Source: Salipiger profundus (GTDB taxonomy: Bacteria > Pseudomonadota > Alphaproteobacteria > Rhodobacterales > Rhodobacteraceae). Taken from it: DNA of 64,000 nucleotides. Shown here in pieces: positions 29,203 to 36,944 of this stretch. Position 1 is the stretch's first letter. Every line of letters begins with the position of its first letter. The notes beneath the pieces were generated by a model. It saw only the letters and a program-made list of their open reading frames with translations, was not told the origin of the DNA and made no database searches. Location: positions 806,001 through 870,000 of the forward strand of contig NZ_CP014796.1 of assembly GCF_001969385.1 (NCBI RefSeq). Reading direction: 5' to 3'. Position numbers and translations under genes: made by a program.

Positions 29203-30153
29203 ATGACCAAAGCCCCCCTCACCCTCTACCTTGCCGCGCCGCGCGGGTTCTGCGCCGGCGTCGACCGGGCCATCAAGATCGTCGAGATGGCGCTCGAGAA
29301 ATGGGGCGCCCCGGTCTACGTGCGCCACGAAATCGTGCACAACAAGTTCGTGGTCGACGGGCTGCGCGACAAGGGCGCCATCTTCGTCGAAGAGCTCGAG
29401 GAATGCCCGCCGGACCGCCCGGTGATCTTCTCGGCCCACGGCGTGCCCAAGGCCGTGCCCGCCGAGGCCGCCCAGCGCGAGATGGTCTATGTCGATGCCA
29501 CCTGCCCGCTGGTCTCCAAGGTCCACATCGAGGCGGCCCGCCACCACGAGAACGGCCTGCAGATGGTCATGATCGGCCACGCCGGCCACCCCGAGACGAT
29601 CGGCACCATGGGCCAGCTTCCCGATGGCGAGGTGCTGCTGGTCGAGACGGTCGACGACGTGGCCCACGTCGAGGTGCGCGACCCCGAGCGCCTTGCCTTC
29701 GTGACCCAGACCACGCTGTCGGTCGACGACACCGTCGACATCGTCGCGGCGCTGAAGGCGCGTTTCCCGGCGATCATCGGTCCGCACAAGGAAGACATCT
29801 GCTACGCCACCACCAACCGGCAGGAGGCCGTGAAGGCCATCGCCCCGGACTGCGACGCGCTGCTGGTGGTGGGCGCGCCCAACTCGTCGAACTCCAAGCG
29901 GCTGGTCGAGGTCGCCCGCAAGGCCGGCTGCGGCTACGCGCAGCTTGTCCAGCGGGCCGAGAACATCGACTGGCGCGCGCTCGAGGGCATCGGCTCGGTC
30001 GGCGTCACCGCCGGGGCTTCGGCCCCCGAGGTGCTGATCGACGAGGTCATTGACGCTTTCCGCGCCCGCTACGACGTGCAGGTGCAGATGGTCGAGACCG
30101 CCGAGGAGAACGTCGAGTTCAAGGTGCCCCGCGTGCTGCGCGAACCCGCCTGA
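29203..30153 (+). CDS. ispH: 4-hydroxy-3-methylbut-2-enyl diphosphate reductase
   Basis: Last step of the MEP pathway, making IPP and DMAPP with a [4Fe-4S] cluster. The 316-residue protein has the three cluster cysteines in [11 protein letters not shown] (C17), [11 protein letters not shown] (near 103) and the later [20 protein letters not shown] region, here written [19 protein letters not shown] and the [10 protein letters not shown] motif are typical. ATG 29203 has AGGAGA upstream and is preferred to the ATG at 29188. Confidence 0.96.
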   Translation: MTKAPLTLYLAAPRGFCAGVDRAIKIVEMALEKWGAPVYVRHEIVHNKFVVDGLRDKGAIFVEELEECPPDRPVIFSAHGVPKAVPAEAAQREMVYVDATCPLVSKVHIEAARHHENGLQMVMIGHAGHPETIGTMGQLPDGEVLLVETVDDVAHVEVRDPERLAFVTQTTLSVDDTVDIVAALKARFPAIIGPHKEDICYATTNRQEAVKAIAPDCDALLVVGAPNSSNSKRLVEVARKAGCGYAQLVQRAENIDWRALEGIGSVGVTAGASAPEVLIDEVIDAFRARYDVQVQMVETAEENVEFKVPRVLREPA

Positions 30154-30163
30154 GCACTCCGCA

Positions 30164-30194
30164 TCGCGCCGCGCGGTCTCGCCACGCGGCGCGA
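30164..30194 (+). terminator. Hairpin after ispH
   Basis: TCGCGCCGCG (30164-30173) pairs perfectly with CGCGGCGCGA (30185-30194) over an 11-base loop, starting 11 bases after the ispH stop. The T content after it is weak, so it may be a poor or factor-assisted terminator. Confidence 0.5.
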
Positions 30195-30214
30195 ATGCTG
30201 TCATCCTGCGCCCC

Positions 30215-30688
30215 ATGCCCCGCCCCTTCGACCCCGAAGAGGTGCTCCGCCTGCCGCTGATGGCGACTCTCGCCACCGTGGCCGCCGATGGCGCCCCGCG
30301 CAGCGCCCCGGTCTGGTTCGACTGGGACGGCACGACCCTGTCGATGCTCGGCAACCGCGAGGGCAGCTCGGTCGCCCGGATCACGGCGGACCCGCGCGTC
30401 GCGGTCGAGATCGTCGACTACGACAACCGCCGCGGCCTTCTGCGTCACCTCGGCCTGCGCGGTCGCGCCGGGATCACGTCGATGGACCCCGTGCTCTTCC
30501 GCCGACTGCTGCGGCGCTACCTCGGCCCCGACGAGACCTGGAACCGCTGGTTCATCGACGAGATCGCCCGCATCGATGACCCGGACGGACGCTTGATCCG
30601 GCTCGTTCCCGAGTCGATATTCACCAACGACGTGAGTTATTTCCGCACCGGGCCCGCGCTGGCCTCGCGGCAGGAGGAGGACGGCTGA
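30215..30688 (+). CDS. Pyridoxamine 5'-phosphate oxidase-fold protein
   Basis: A 157-residue split-barrel flavin or F420-type protein: MATLATVAADGAPRSAPVWF near residue 16 and SVARITADPRVAVEIVDYD near 50 are the usual PPOX-family segments. The reaction is unknown. ATG 30215 has no clear ribosome site. It heads a cluster of overlapping genes (30215-32869). Confidence 0.78.
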   Translation: MPRPFDPEEVLRLPLMATLATVAADGAPRSAPVWFDWDGTTLSMLGNREGSSVARITADPRVAVEIVDYDNRRGLLRHLGLRGRAGITSMDPVLFRRLLRRYLGPDETWNRWFIDEIARIDDPDGRLIRLVPESIFTNDVSYFRTGPALASRQEEDG

Positions 30689-30738
30689 TGGCCGAACACA
30701 TCGCGGCACCCAAGCAGCTGGCAGAGGCCGGCTCATGA
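30688..30738 (+). CDS. Possible 16-residue leader or coupling peptide
   Basis: ATG overlaps the previous stop codon (TGATG) and its own TGA overlaps the ATG of the DUF3429 gene (ATGA). GGAGGAGG lies 7-12 bases upstream, the best ribosome site in this cluster. The peptide would be MAEHIAAPKQLAEAGS. It may only couple translation across the gap; no homologue is known to me. Confidence 0.3.
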   Translation: MAEHIAAPKQLAEAGS

Positions 30739-31190
30739 CCGGCGGCATTCCCCGCGCTCCGCTGCTGCTGGCGCTCGCCGGTCTGCTGCCGTTTCTCTGG
30801 GGGCTGCTCACGCTGGTCTCCGACCCGGTCTACGCCTTCGCCTACGAGACCCTCGGCGGCCGCTTCGTCGGCCCCTACGTGCAACTTGCCTACGGCACCG
30901 TGATCCTCGCCTTCATGTCCGGCGTGCTCTGGGGCTTCGCCACCCGCGCCCCCGAGCGGCAGGCGCCGGTCTGCTACGCGCTCTCGGTGATCCCGGCGCT
31001 CTGGGCCTTCTTCATGGCCGGCGGCGGGCCGGTCTCGGCCGGCATGAACCTCGTGTTCGGCTACCTCGGCCTGCTGGCGCTCGACTGGCAGTTCTGGCGC
31101 TGGCGCCTCGCACCCGACTGGTGGATGCGGCTGCGCCTGCCGATGACCCTCGCCGTGGTCGCCTGCCTGCTTGCCGGAACCCTGCTGTGA
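30735..31190 (+). CDS. DUF3429 membrane protein
   Basis: A 151-residue inner-membrane protein with four or five hydrophobic segments. YVQLAYGTVILAFMSGVLWG near residue 48 and the WRWRLAPDWWMRLR stretch near 120 are family features. Function unknown. Its stop codon overlaps the GTG start of the downstream methyltransferase. Confidence 0.82.
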   Translation: MTGGIPRAPLLLALAGLLPFLWGLLTLVSDPVYAFAYETLGGRFVGPYVQLAYGTVILAFMSGVLWGFATRAPERQAPVCYALSVIPALWAFFMAGGGPVSAGMNLVFGYLGLLALDWQFWRWRLAPDWWMRLRLPMTLAVVACLLAGTLL

Positions 31191-31774
31191 CCGATCCCGA
31201 GACGCTGAAGGTCTACGCCGCCCGCGCCCGCGACTACGATGCGCTGGCCCCGGACGCGCCTCATGCCACCCTGCGCGCCTTCCTCGCGGCGCTGACCAAG
31301 GGCGCGCGGGTGCTCGATCTCGGCTGCGGCCCCGGCCGCGACGCGGGCCACATGGCGGCGGCCGGCATGATCGTCGACGCCTGCGACGCCTCGCCCGAGA
31401 TGGTGGCGCTCGCCGCCGCCCGTCCCGGCGTCTCCGCCCGTCAGGCCAGCTTCGACGACCTCGAGGCCCGCGCCGCCTACGACGGCATCTGGGCCAGCTT
31501 CAGCCTGCTGCACGCGCCGCGCGCCGCCATGCCTCTCCACCTCGCCGCCATCGCCCGCGCGCTGAAACCCGGCGGCCTGCTGGGGCTAACCCTCAAGGAG
31601 GGAACGGGCGAAAGCCGCGACCGTCTCGGCCGCTTCTACACCTACTACACCGAGGACGAGCTGCGCGCCCTGCTCGGCGCGGCCCGGCTCGAGGTCGCGC
31701 AGGTGACCCGGGGCGAGAGCCGCGGGCTTGACGGCACCACCTCGCAATGGATAAGCGTCAGCGCCCATGCCTGA
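31187..31774 (+). CDS. Class I SAM-dependent methyltransferase
   Basis: A 195-residue soluble methyltransferase. Motif [20 protein letters not shown] is near residue 42 and motif [20 protein letters not shown] follows; [17 protein letters not shown] near 125 is the usual post-motif. The substrate is unknown. GTG 31187 overlaps the stop of the DUF3429 gene and is preferred to upstream frames without homology. It overlaps rnhA by 8 bases. Confidence 0.85.
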   Translation: MTDPETLKVYAARARDYDALAPDAPHATLRAFLAALTKGARVLDLGCGPGRDAGHMAAAGMIVDACDASPEMVALAAARPGVSARQASFDDLEARAAYDGIWASFSLLHAPRAAMPLHLAAIARALKPGGLLGLTLKEGTGESRDRLGRFYTYYTEDELRALLGAARLEVAQVTRGESRGLDGTTSQWISVSAHA

Positions 31775-32231
31775 TCTCTTTGCCTATACCGACGGAGCCT
31801 GCTCCGGAAATCCCGGCCCCGGCGGCTGGGGCGTTCTCATGCGCGCCATGGACGGCGACGCCGTCAAGAAAGAGCGCGAGCTCAAGGGCGGCGAGCCGCA
31901 GACCACCAACAACCGGATGGAGCTGCTGGCCGCGATCAACGCGCTGGAATCGCTCACCCGGCCGTCGCGGATCACCATCATCACCGACAGCGCCTACGTG
32001 AAGAACGGCGTCACGGGCTGGATCCACGGCTGGAAGCGCAACGGATGGAAGACCGCCGCGAAGAAGCCGGTGAAGAACGCCGAGCTCTGGCAACGTCTCG
32101 ATGCCGCGCAGCACACCCACGACGTGACCTGGGAATGGGTCAAGGGCCACGCCGGCCACCCCGAGAACGAACGCGCCGACGAGCTCGCCCGCGCCGGCAT
32201 GGCCCCCTTCAAGCCCGGCAACGGCAAGTGA
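31767..32231 (+). CDS. rnhA: Ribonuclease HI
   Basis: Cuts RNA in RNA-DNA hybrids, removing primers and R-loops. The 154-residue protein keeps all catalytic acids: [16 protein letters not shown] at the N-terminus, [10 protein letters not shown] near 50, [10 protein letters not shown] near 72 and [12 protein letters not shown] near 130. It overlaps genes on both sides. Confidence 0.97.
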   Translation: MPDLFAYTDGACSGNPGPGGWGVLMRAMDGDAVKKERELKGGEPQTTNNRMELLAAINALESLTRPSRITIITDSAYVKNGVTGWIHGWKRNGWKTAAKKPVKNAELWQRLDAAQHTHDVTWEWVKGHAGHPENERADELARAGMAPFKPGNGK

Positions 32232-32869
32232 TCGCCGCCGAGGCGGGCCTCGGCCCGCTTGCCCTGCTCGACTACGCCTCGGTGCTGATCTTCGCGCTGA
32301 CCGGCGCGCTGGTCGCCAGCCGGGCCCAGCTCGACGTGGTGGGCTTCGCCTTCCTCGCCTGCCTCACCGCGCTCGGCGGCGGCACCATGCGCGACCTGCT
32401 GCTCGACCGCACCGTGCTCTGGATCGGCGACCCCACCTACCTCGGCGTCGCCTGCGCCGCGGCGCTGCTGGTGTTCTTCACCGCGCATCTGCTGGAAAGC
32501 CGCTACCGGGCGATCCTCTGGCTCGACGCGGCCGCCCTCTCGGTGGCCGTGGCCGCCGGCGCCGGCATCGCGCTCGAAGCCGGCGCGAGCTGGCCGGTGA
32601 TCCTCGTCATGGGCGTGATGACCGGCAGCCTCGGCGGCCTCATGCGCGACGTGGTGGCCAACGAGGTGCCGCTGCTGCTGAAACAGGGCGAGCCCTACGC
32701 CACCTGCGCGCTCGGTGGTGCCGGCGCGCTGCTCGCCGCTCATGCCACCGGCATGACCCCGGCCGGCGCCGCCCTGATCTGCGCGCTCATCACCTTCGTG
32801 CTGCGCGGCGGCACCCTCGCCTTCGGCTGGCAGATCCCGATCTACAAGGGCCGCCCGCCGCGCAACTAG
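32228..32869 (+). CDS. Trimeric intracellular cation (TRIC)/YadS-family membrane protein
   Basis: A 213-residue protein with seven hydrophobic segments made of two inverted three-helix repeats, marked by [12 protein letters not shown] near 48 and [15 protein letters not shown] near 135. Bacterial TRIC homologues form K+-permeable trimers. GTG 32228 overlaps the rnhA stop (GTGA). Last gene of the cluster, followed by repeat copy 3. Confidence 0.87.
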   Translation: MIAAEAGLGPLALLDYASVLIFALTGALVASRAQLDVVGFAFLACLTALGGGTMRDLLLDRTVLWIGDPTYLGVACAAALLVFFTAHLLESRYRAILWLDAAALSVAVAAGAGIALEAGASWPVILVMGVMTGSLGGLMRDVVANEVPLLLKQGEPYATCALGGAGALLAAHATGMTPAGAALICALITFVLRGGTLAFGWQIPIYKGRPPRN

Positions 32870-32891
32870 CGACGCCGCGCGCGGCGCCCGC

Positions 32892-32966
32892 CCCTTCTCC
32901 GGTTCCTCAAATACCCTCGGGGTGAATTGCTCCGGCCCTGCCGGAGCAAGAGGGGCAGAGCCCCTC
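32892..32966 (+). repeat. Box-plus-hairpin intergenic element, copy 3
   Basis: Box CCCTTCTCCGGTTCCT, then CAAATACCCTCGGGG (32892-32922), followed by the 10-base stem TTGCTCCGGC/GCCGGAGCAA (32927-32949) and GAGGGGC/GCCCCTC (32950-32966). Lies between the convergent TRIC and aminotransferase genes. Confidence 0.8.
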
Positions 32967-32970
32967 CCCC

Positions 32971-34149
32971 TCACTGAAGATCGGCGAAGGCCCGCTGCAG
33001 CCGTGCCCCGGCCTCGGAAACGATCCCGCGAGTGGTGGCGAGGTTGATCCGCATGCAGGTCTCGCCGCCCGTGCCGAAGGACGGCCCGGGGCTCGCGGCA
33101 ATCTTGGCCTCGTCGCGGATCCGGGCGTTGAACTCGTCGAAGCTCATGCCGGTGCCCGAGAAATCGACCCAGGCCAGATAGGTGCCCTGCAACGGCAGGG
33201 AGCGGACTCCCGGGATGGCATTCACCGCCTCGTCGAAGACTGCCCGGTTGCCGATGAGGTGCTCGACCTGCGCGTCGACCCACGCCGCGCCCTCGGGCGA
33301 GTAGGCGGCGGCAGACATGATGAAGCCAAGCGCGTTGGGCTTGCTGTCGAGCGCGTTGATGCGCGCCTCCATCGCCGCGCGCAGCCCCGGGTCGGGAATG
33401 ATCAGGGCTCCCACGCGCTGGCCCGCGAGGTTGAAGGTCTTGGATGCTGCCGTCAGCACCACCAGCCGTGGCCGCACATCCGGCGCCGCCACGTCCATCG
33501 CCACGAAGCGGTTTCCGGGGTAGATCAGGTCATGGTGCACTTCGTCGGAGAGCAGCATCATCCCGTTGCGCTCGGCGAAATCCGCGACCGCCCGCAGTTC
33601 GTCGGGGCTCCAGACCCGGCCCGTCGGGTTCTGAGGCGAGCACCAGATCAGCATGGTTTCCTTGCCGGTCAGCCGCGCCTGCGCGTCCTCGAGGTCCAGC
33701 TGGTAGACATCGCCCTCGCGCTTCAGCGGGCACTCGGTGACGGTGCGCCCCGCCCGGCGCACCTTGGCTGCGAACTCGTGGTAGACCGGCGAGAAGATCA
33801 CCACGTGATCGTCGGGCTGCGTCCACACGTCGACGCACAGGGCGACGCCGTTGCCAAGACCGTGCGTGGGCACGATCCAGTCCTCCTCGATCTCCCAGTC
33901 GTGACGGTTCGCCATCCACCATTTCACCGCGCCGGTGTAGCGCGGGGTGTCCGAGAAGTAGCCGAAGATGCCGCGGTCCACTTCGGCCTGCACCGCCTCG
34001 ATGACGCATGGCGCGGTCGGGTAGTCCGAATCCGCGGTCCACATCGCCAGCCCGTCCACCGGGTCGACACCGAAAAGCTTGTCCATCAGGTCCCATTTCG
34101 CGGACCCGCTGCCACGCCGGTCGATCGGCGTGTTGAAAAGATCGTTCAT
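32971..34149 (-). CDS. PLP-dependent C-S lyase/aminotransferase (PatB/MalY type)
   Basis: A 392-residue fold-type I PLP enzyme of the MalY/PatB group, which cleaves cystathionine or cysteine conjugates. FNTPIDRRGSGSAKWD at the start, WCSPQNPTGRVW near 165, SDEVHHDLIYPG near 203 and the PLP lysine in AASKTFNLAGQ near 236 are typical. I choose ATG 34149 (MNDLFNTPIDRRG) because AAGGAA lies about 9 bases upstream; an ATG at 34173 is the alternative. Divergent from the def cluster. Confidence 0.88.
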   Translation of the reverse strand: MNDLFNTPIDRRGSGSAKWDLMDKLFGVDPVDGLAMWTADSDYPTAPCVIEAVQAEVDRGIFGYFSDTPRYTGAVKWWMANRHDWEIEEDWIVPTHGLGNGVALCVDVWTQPDDHVVIFSPVYHEFAAKVRRAGRTVTECPLKREGDVYQLDLEDAQARLTGKETMLIWCSPQNPTGRVWSPDELRAVADFAERNGMMLLSDEVHHDLIYPGNRFVAMDVAAPDVRPRLVVLTAASKTFNLAGQRVGALIIPDPGLRAAMEARINALDSKPNALGFIMSAAAYSPEGAAWVDAQVEHLIGNRAVFDEAVNAIPGVRSLPLQGTYLAWVDFSGTGMSFDEFNARIRDEAKIAASPGPSFGTGGETCMRINLATTRGIVSEAGARLQRAFADLQ

Positions 34150-34245
34150 TTCGGGAATTCCTTGCTCACTCATTGCGCGTGACGCTAGCTTCTTCGTGCC
34201 CGAGTGCAAGGCCTCCGCCTTGCGCGTTCACGCGCGATTGCCTAG

Positions 34246-34776
34246 ATGAAGCGCATGAAGCGCCCCATTCTCATCCACCCCGATCCGCGGCTGAAAAAGG
34301 CCTGCGCGCCGGTGCCCGACCTGTCGGACGAGCTGCGCGTGCTGGCCGACGACATGCTCGAGACCATGTACGACGCGCCCGGTATCGGGCTGGCAGCGCC
34401 GCAGGTCGGCGTGCTCGACCGGCTGATCGTGCTCGACTGCGCCAAGAACGACCAGGGCGAAGAGGCGCGCCCGCTGGTGATGTTCAACCCGCGGGTCCTT
34501 GCGGGCTCGGACGAGCGCAACGTCTACGAGGAAGGCTGCCTGTCGATCCCCGACCAGTATGCCGAGGTCGAACGCCCCAAGGTGGTCGACGTGGAATGGC
34601 TCGACCGCGACGGCAAGCTGCGGACCGAGACCTTCGACGGGCTCTGGGCGACCTGCGTGCAGCACGAGATCGACCATCTCGACGGCAAGCTGTTCATCGA
34701 CTATCTCAAGCCGCTCAAGCGCCAGATGATCACGCGCAAGATGCAGAAGCTCAAGCGCGAACGGGCCCGGGCGTGA
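34246..34776 (+). CDS. def: Peptide deformylase (complete active site)
   Basis: Removes the formyl group from nascent proteins. The 176-residue enzyme has all three motifs: GIGLAAPQVG (47-56), EGCLS with metal ligand C98, and HEIDHLDG with H140, E141 and H144. This is the clear housekeeping copy of three tandem paralogues. A second ATG at 34255 is equally possible as start. Confidence 0.95.
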   Translation: MKRMKRPILIHPDPRLKKACAPVPDLSDELRVLADDMLETMYDAPGIGLAAPQVGVLDRLIVLDCAKNDQGEEARPLVMFNPRVLAGSDERNVYEEGCLSIPDQYAEVERPKVVDVEWLDRDGKLRTETFDGLWATCVQHEIDHLDGKLFIDYLKPLKRQMITRKMQKLKRERARA

Positions 34777-35270
34777 GCGTCCGCGAGATCCTGCGCTGGC
34801 CCGATCCGCGCCTCGCCACCCCCTGCGACCGGGTCGAGGACGTGGCCGCGATCGAGACGCTGGTCACCGACATGTTCGAGACCATGTATGACGCGCCCGG
34901 GCGCGGTCTCGCGGCGCCGCAGGTCGGCGTCCTGCAGCGGGTCTTCGTGATGGATGCCGGCTGGAAGGAGGGCGACATGACGCCCGTGGTCTGCATCAAC
35001 CCGCGCATCGTGTCGGTCTCCAGCGAGACCGCGCGCGGCCCCGAGGGCTGCCTGTCGATCCCCGGCGTTACCGCCGAGGTGACGCGCGCGACCACAGTGA
35101 CCATGGCCTACACCGACCTGACGGGCACCGCGCAGGAGCGCACCTTCGAGGGCGCCGAGGCGATCATCGCGCAGCACGAGTACGACCACCTCGACGGGCT
35201 GGTGCATTTCGACCGGCTGTCGCCCGACGACGCCCGCGCCCTGCGCGACGAATACGACGCCCAGCGATGA
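34773..35270 (+). CDS. Peptide deformylase paralogue 2 (active-site residues kept)
   Basis: A 165-residue deformylase-family protein starting at GTG 34773, which overlaps the stop of the first copy. Motif 1 is GRGLAAPQVG (43-52) with Arg in place of the usual Ile/Val, motif 2 EGCLS keeps C93, and motif 3 HEYDHLDG keeps H135, E136 and H139. It is probably active, but its C-terminus is short. It may act on a subset of peptides; that is not shown by the sequence. Confidence 0.88.
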   Translation: MSVREILRWPDPRLATPCDRVEDVAAIETLVTDMFETMYDAPGRGLAAPQVGVLQRVFVMDAGWKEGDMTPVVCINPRIVSVSSETARGPEGCLSIPGVTAEVTRATTVTMAYTDLTGTAQERTFEGAEAIIAQHEYDHLDGLVHFDRLSPDDARALRDEYDAQR

Positions 35271-35767
35271 CCGCCCGGCCCTGCATCCCCTGGCCCGACA
35301 AGCGCCTGCGTACGCCCGCCGCCCCGGTCGAGGCGATCACCGACGAGGTGCGCGCGATCTGGGACGACATGATCGACACGATGGAGGCGATGCCCGGCGT
35401 CGGCCTCGGCGCGCCGCAGATCGGCGTCATGCTGCGGCTCGCTGTGGTGGATGCCTCGGAAGAGCGCGGCCAGGCGGTGCGCATGGCCAATCCCGAGATC
35501 CTGCACGCCAGCGTCAAGCTGCGCGCCCATGACGAGGCAAGCCCCAACCTGCCCGGCGTCTGGGCACGGATCGAGCGCCCCCGGGCGGTCACCGTGCGCT
35601 TCCTGAACGCGGACGGCGAGACCGAGGAGCGCGATTTCGTCGGGCTCTGGGCGACCTCGGTGCAGCATCAGGTCGACCACCTGAACGGCCGGATGTATTT
35701 CGACCATCTCAGCAAGATGAAGCGCGACATGCTGCTGCGCCGCGCCAAGAAAGCCCGGCAGGGCTGA
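35267..35767 (+). CDS. Deformylase-like protein lacking catalytic residues (paralogue 3)
   Basis: A 166-residue member of the deformylase family, overlapping the second copy by four bases. Motif 1 GVGLGAPQIG (44-53) is kept. Motif 2 has become EASPNLPG (90-97), with Ser92 where the metal-binding Cys should be. Motif 3 is HQVDH (134-138), with Gln135 in place of the catalytic Glu. The frame is intact and the rest of the fold is conserved, so it looks like a maintained pseudoenzyme more than a decaying gene. Confidence 0.85.
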   Translation: MTARPCIPWPDKRLRTPAAPVEAITDEVRAIWDDMIDTMEAMPGVGLGAPQIGVMLRLAVVDASEERGQAVRMANPEILHASVKLRAHDEASPNLPGVWARIERPRAVTVRFLNADGETEERDFVGLWATSVQHQVDHLNGRMYFDHLSKMKRDMLLRRAKKARQG

Positions 35768-35874
35768 GCGCCCGCCACCCTACCCCACGAAGCCTGCGGC
35801 AAACCGACCGCGCCCCGGAAATCCACGCGATTTCCGGCATGTGTCGCTTTCCTTCATCGCGATGATACGCAACA

Positions 35875-35895
35875 CTCGGAATGTATCCTTCCGAG
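35875..35895. promoter_or_regulatory. Inverted repeat upstream of the RND efflux operon
   Basis: CTCGGAA (35875-35881) and TTCCGAG (35889-35895) are perfect arms around TGTATCC. It lies just before the candidate -35 of the pump operon, where an activator or repressor could bind. Confidence 0.4.
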
Positions 35896-35896
35896 C

Positions 35897-35924
35897 TTTA
35901 CATATTCACTTTATTTTATATGTA
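35897..35924 (+). promoter_or_regulatory. Candidate promoter overlapped by an AcrR-like operator
   Basis: TTTACA (35897-35902) and TATGTA (35919-35924) are 16 bases apart. A 7-base inverted repeat TACATAT-N12-ATATGTA (35899-35905, 35918-35924) spans both hexamers and resembles the E. coli AcrR operator, which also begins TACAT and ends ATGTA. The stretch is very AT-rich for this genome. The regulator is not adjacent. Confidence 0.5.
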
Positions 35925-35975
35925 GGGCAGGACATGTCGCGGGCTCATTCTGCCCGCCGAACAGAAGAGGTTCCG

Positions 35976-36944
35976 ATGCGCGCCCTGATTGCCCTTTGCG
36001 CCCTGCTCCTCGCCCCGGCCCTGCACGCCGAGACGACCGAGATCACCCCGCAGCCCGTCACCGCCTGGAAGTCCGTCTTCGGGCAGGTCGAAACTCGCGT
36101 CGAGATCCCGGCGCGTGCCCGGATCGGCGGCACCATCGTGGCGCTCGACGTCACCGAGGGCGACCGCGTCAGCGCCGGCCAGACGCTCGCACGGGTGGAG
36201 GACGACAAGCTGCAATACCAGCTTGATTCCTTCGACGCGCAACTCGAGTCGGCGCAGGCACAACTCGAGACCGCCCAGTCCGAGCTCGCCCGTGGCGAAG
36301 CCCTGCAGGAGCGCGGCGTCATCACCACCCAGCGGCTCGAGCAGCTGCGCACCGACGTCGAGGTCATCACCTCGAACATCTCCAACATCCGCTCGCAGCG
36401 GCTCGTGGTCGAACAGCAGGTCTCCGAGGGCGATGTGCTCGCCCCCGAGGAGGGCGTCGTGCTGTCGGTGCCGGTGTCGCGCGGCTCGGTCGTCACCATG
36501 GGCGAGACGGTCGCACAGATCGGCGGCGGCGGCACCTACCTGCGGCTGAACGTCCCCGAGCGTCACGCGGGCGACCTGTCCGAGGGTGACGAACTGGTCA
36601 TCACCACGACGGGCGGCGAGAAGACGGGCACGCTGGTCAAGCTCTACCCGCTGATCGAGGGCGGCCGCCTGCAGGCGGACGTCGAGGTCGCGGGGCTCGA
36701 TGCGCGCTTCATCGGCCGCCGGGTGCCGGTGCGCCTGCCGGTGGGCGAGCGCGAGGCCCTGCTGGTGCCCGAAAACGCGCTGAGCCGCGCCGGCGGGCTG
36801 GATTTCGTCACGGTCGAGACCCCCGACGGCCCGCGCGAGCGCGTCGTCGTTCCCGGCGAGACCGTCACGCGCGGGGGCGGCACCTTTCGCGAGATCCTGA
36901 CCGGGCTCGAACCCGGCGACATGGTGGTGACCGGCGATGAGTGA
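35976..36944 (+). CDS. RND efflux periplasmic adaptor (membrane fusion protein)
   Basis: A 322-residue periplasmic protein linking an inner-membrane pump to an outer-membrane channel. Residues 1-18 are a signal peptide (MRALIALCALLLAPALHA). A lipoyl-like half motif (GGTIVALDVTEGDRVSAGQT near 50) is followed by a long helical hairpin (about 80-150, heptad-like Leu/Ala/Glu) and beta-barrel domain. ATG 35976 has AGAAGAGG upstream. Overlaps the pump gene by 8 bases. Confidence 0.88.
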   Translation: MRALIALCALLLAPALHAETTEITPQPVTAWKSVFGQVETRVEIPARARIGGTIVALDVTEGDRVSAGQTLARVEDDKLQYQLDSFDAQLESAQAQLETAQSELARGEALQERGVITTQRLEQLRTDVEVITSNISNIRSQRLVVEQQVSEGDVLAPEEGVVLSVPVSRGSVVTMGETVAQIGGGGTYLRLNVPERHAGDLSEGDELVITTTGGEKTGTLVKLYPLIEGGRLQADVEVAGLDARFIGRRVPVRLPVGEREALLVPENALSRAGGLDFVTVETPDGPRERVVVPGETVTRGGGTFREILTGLEPGDMVVTGDE

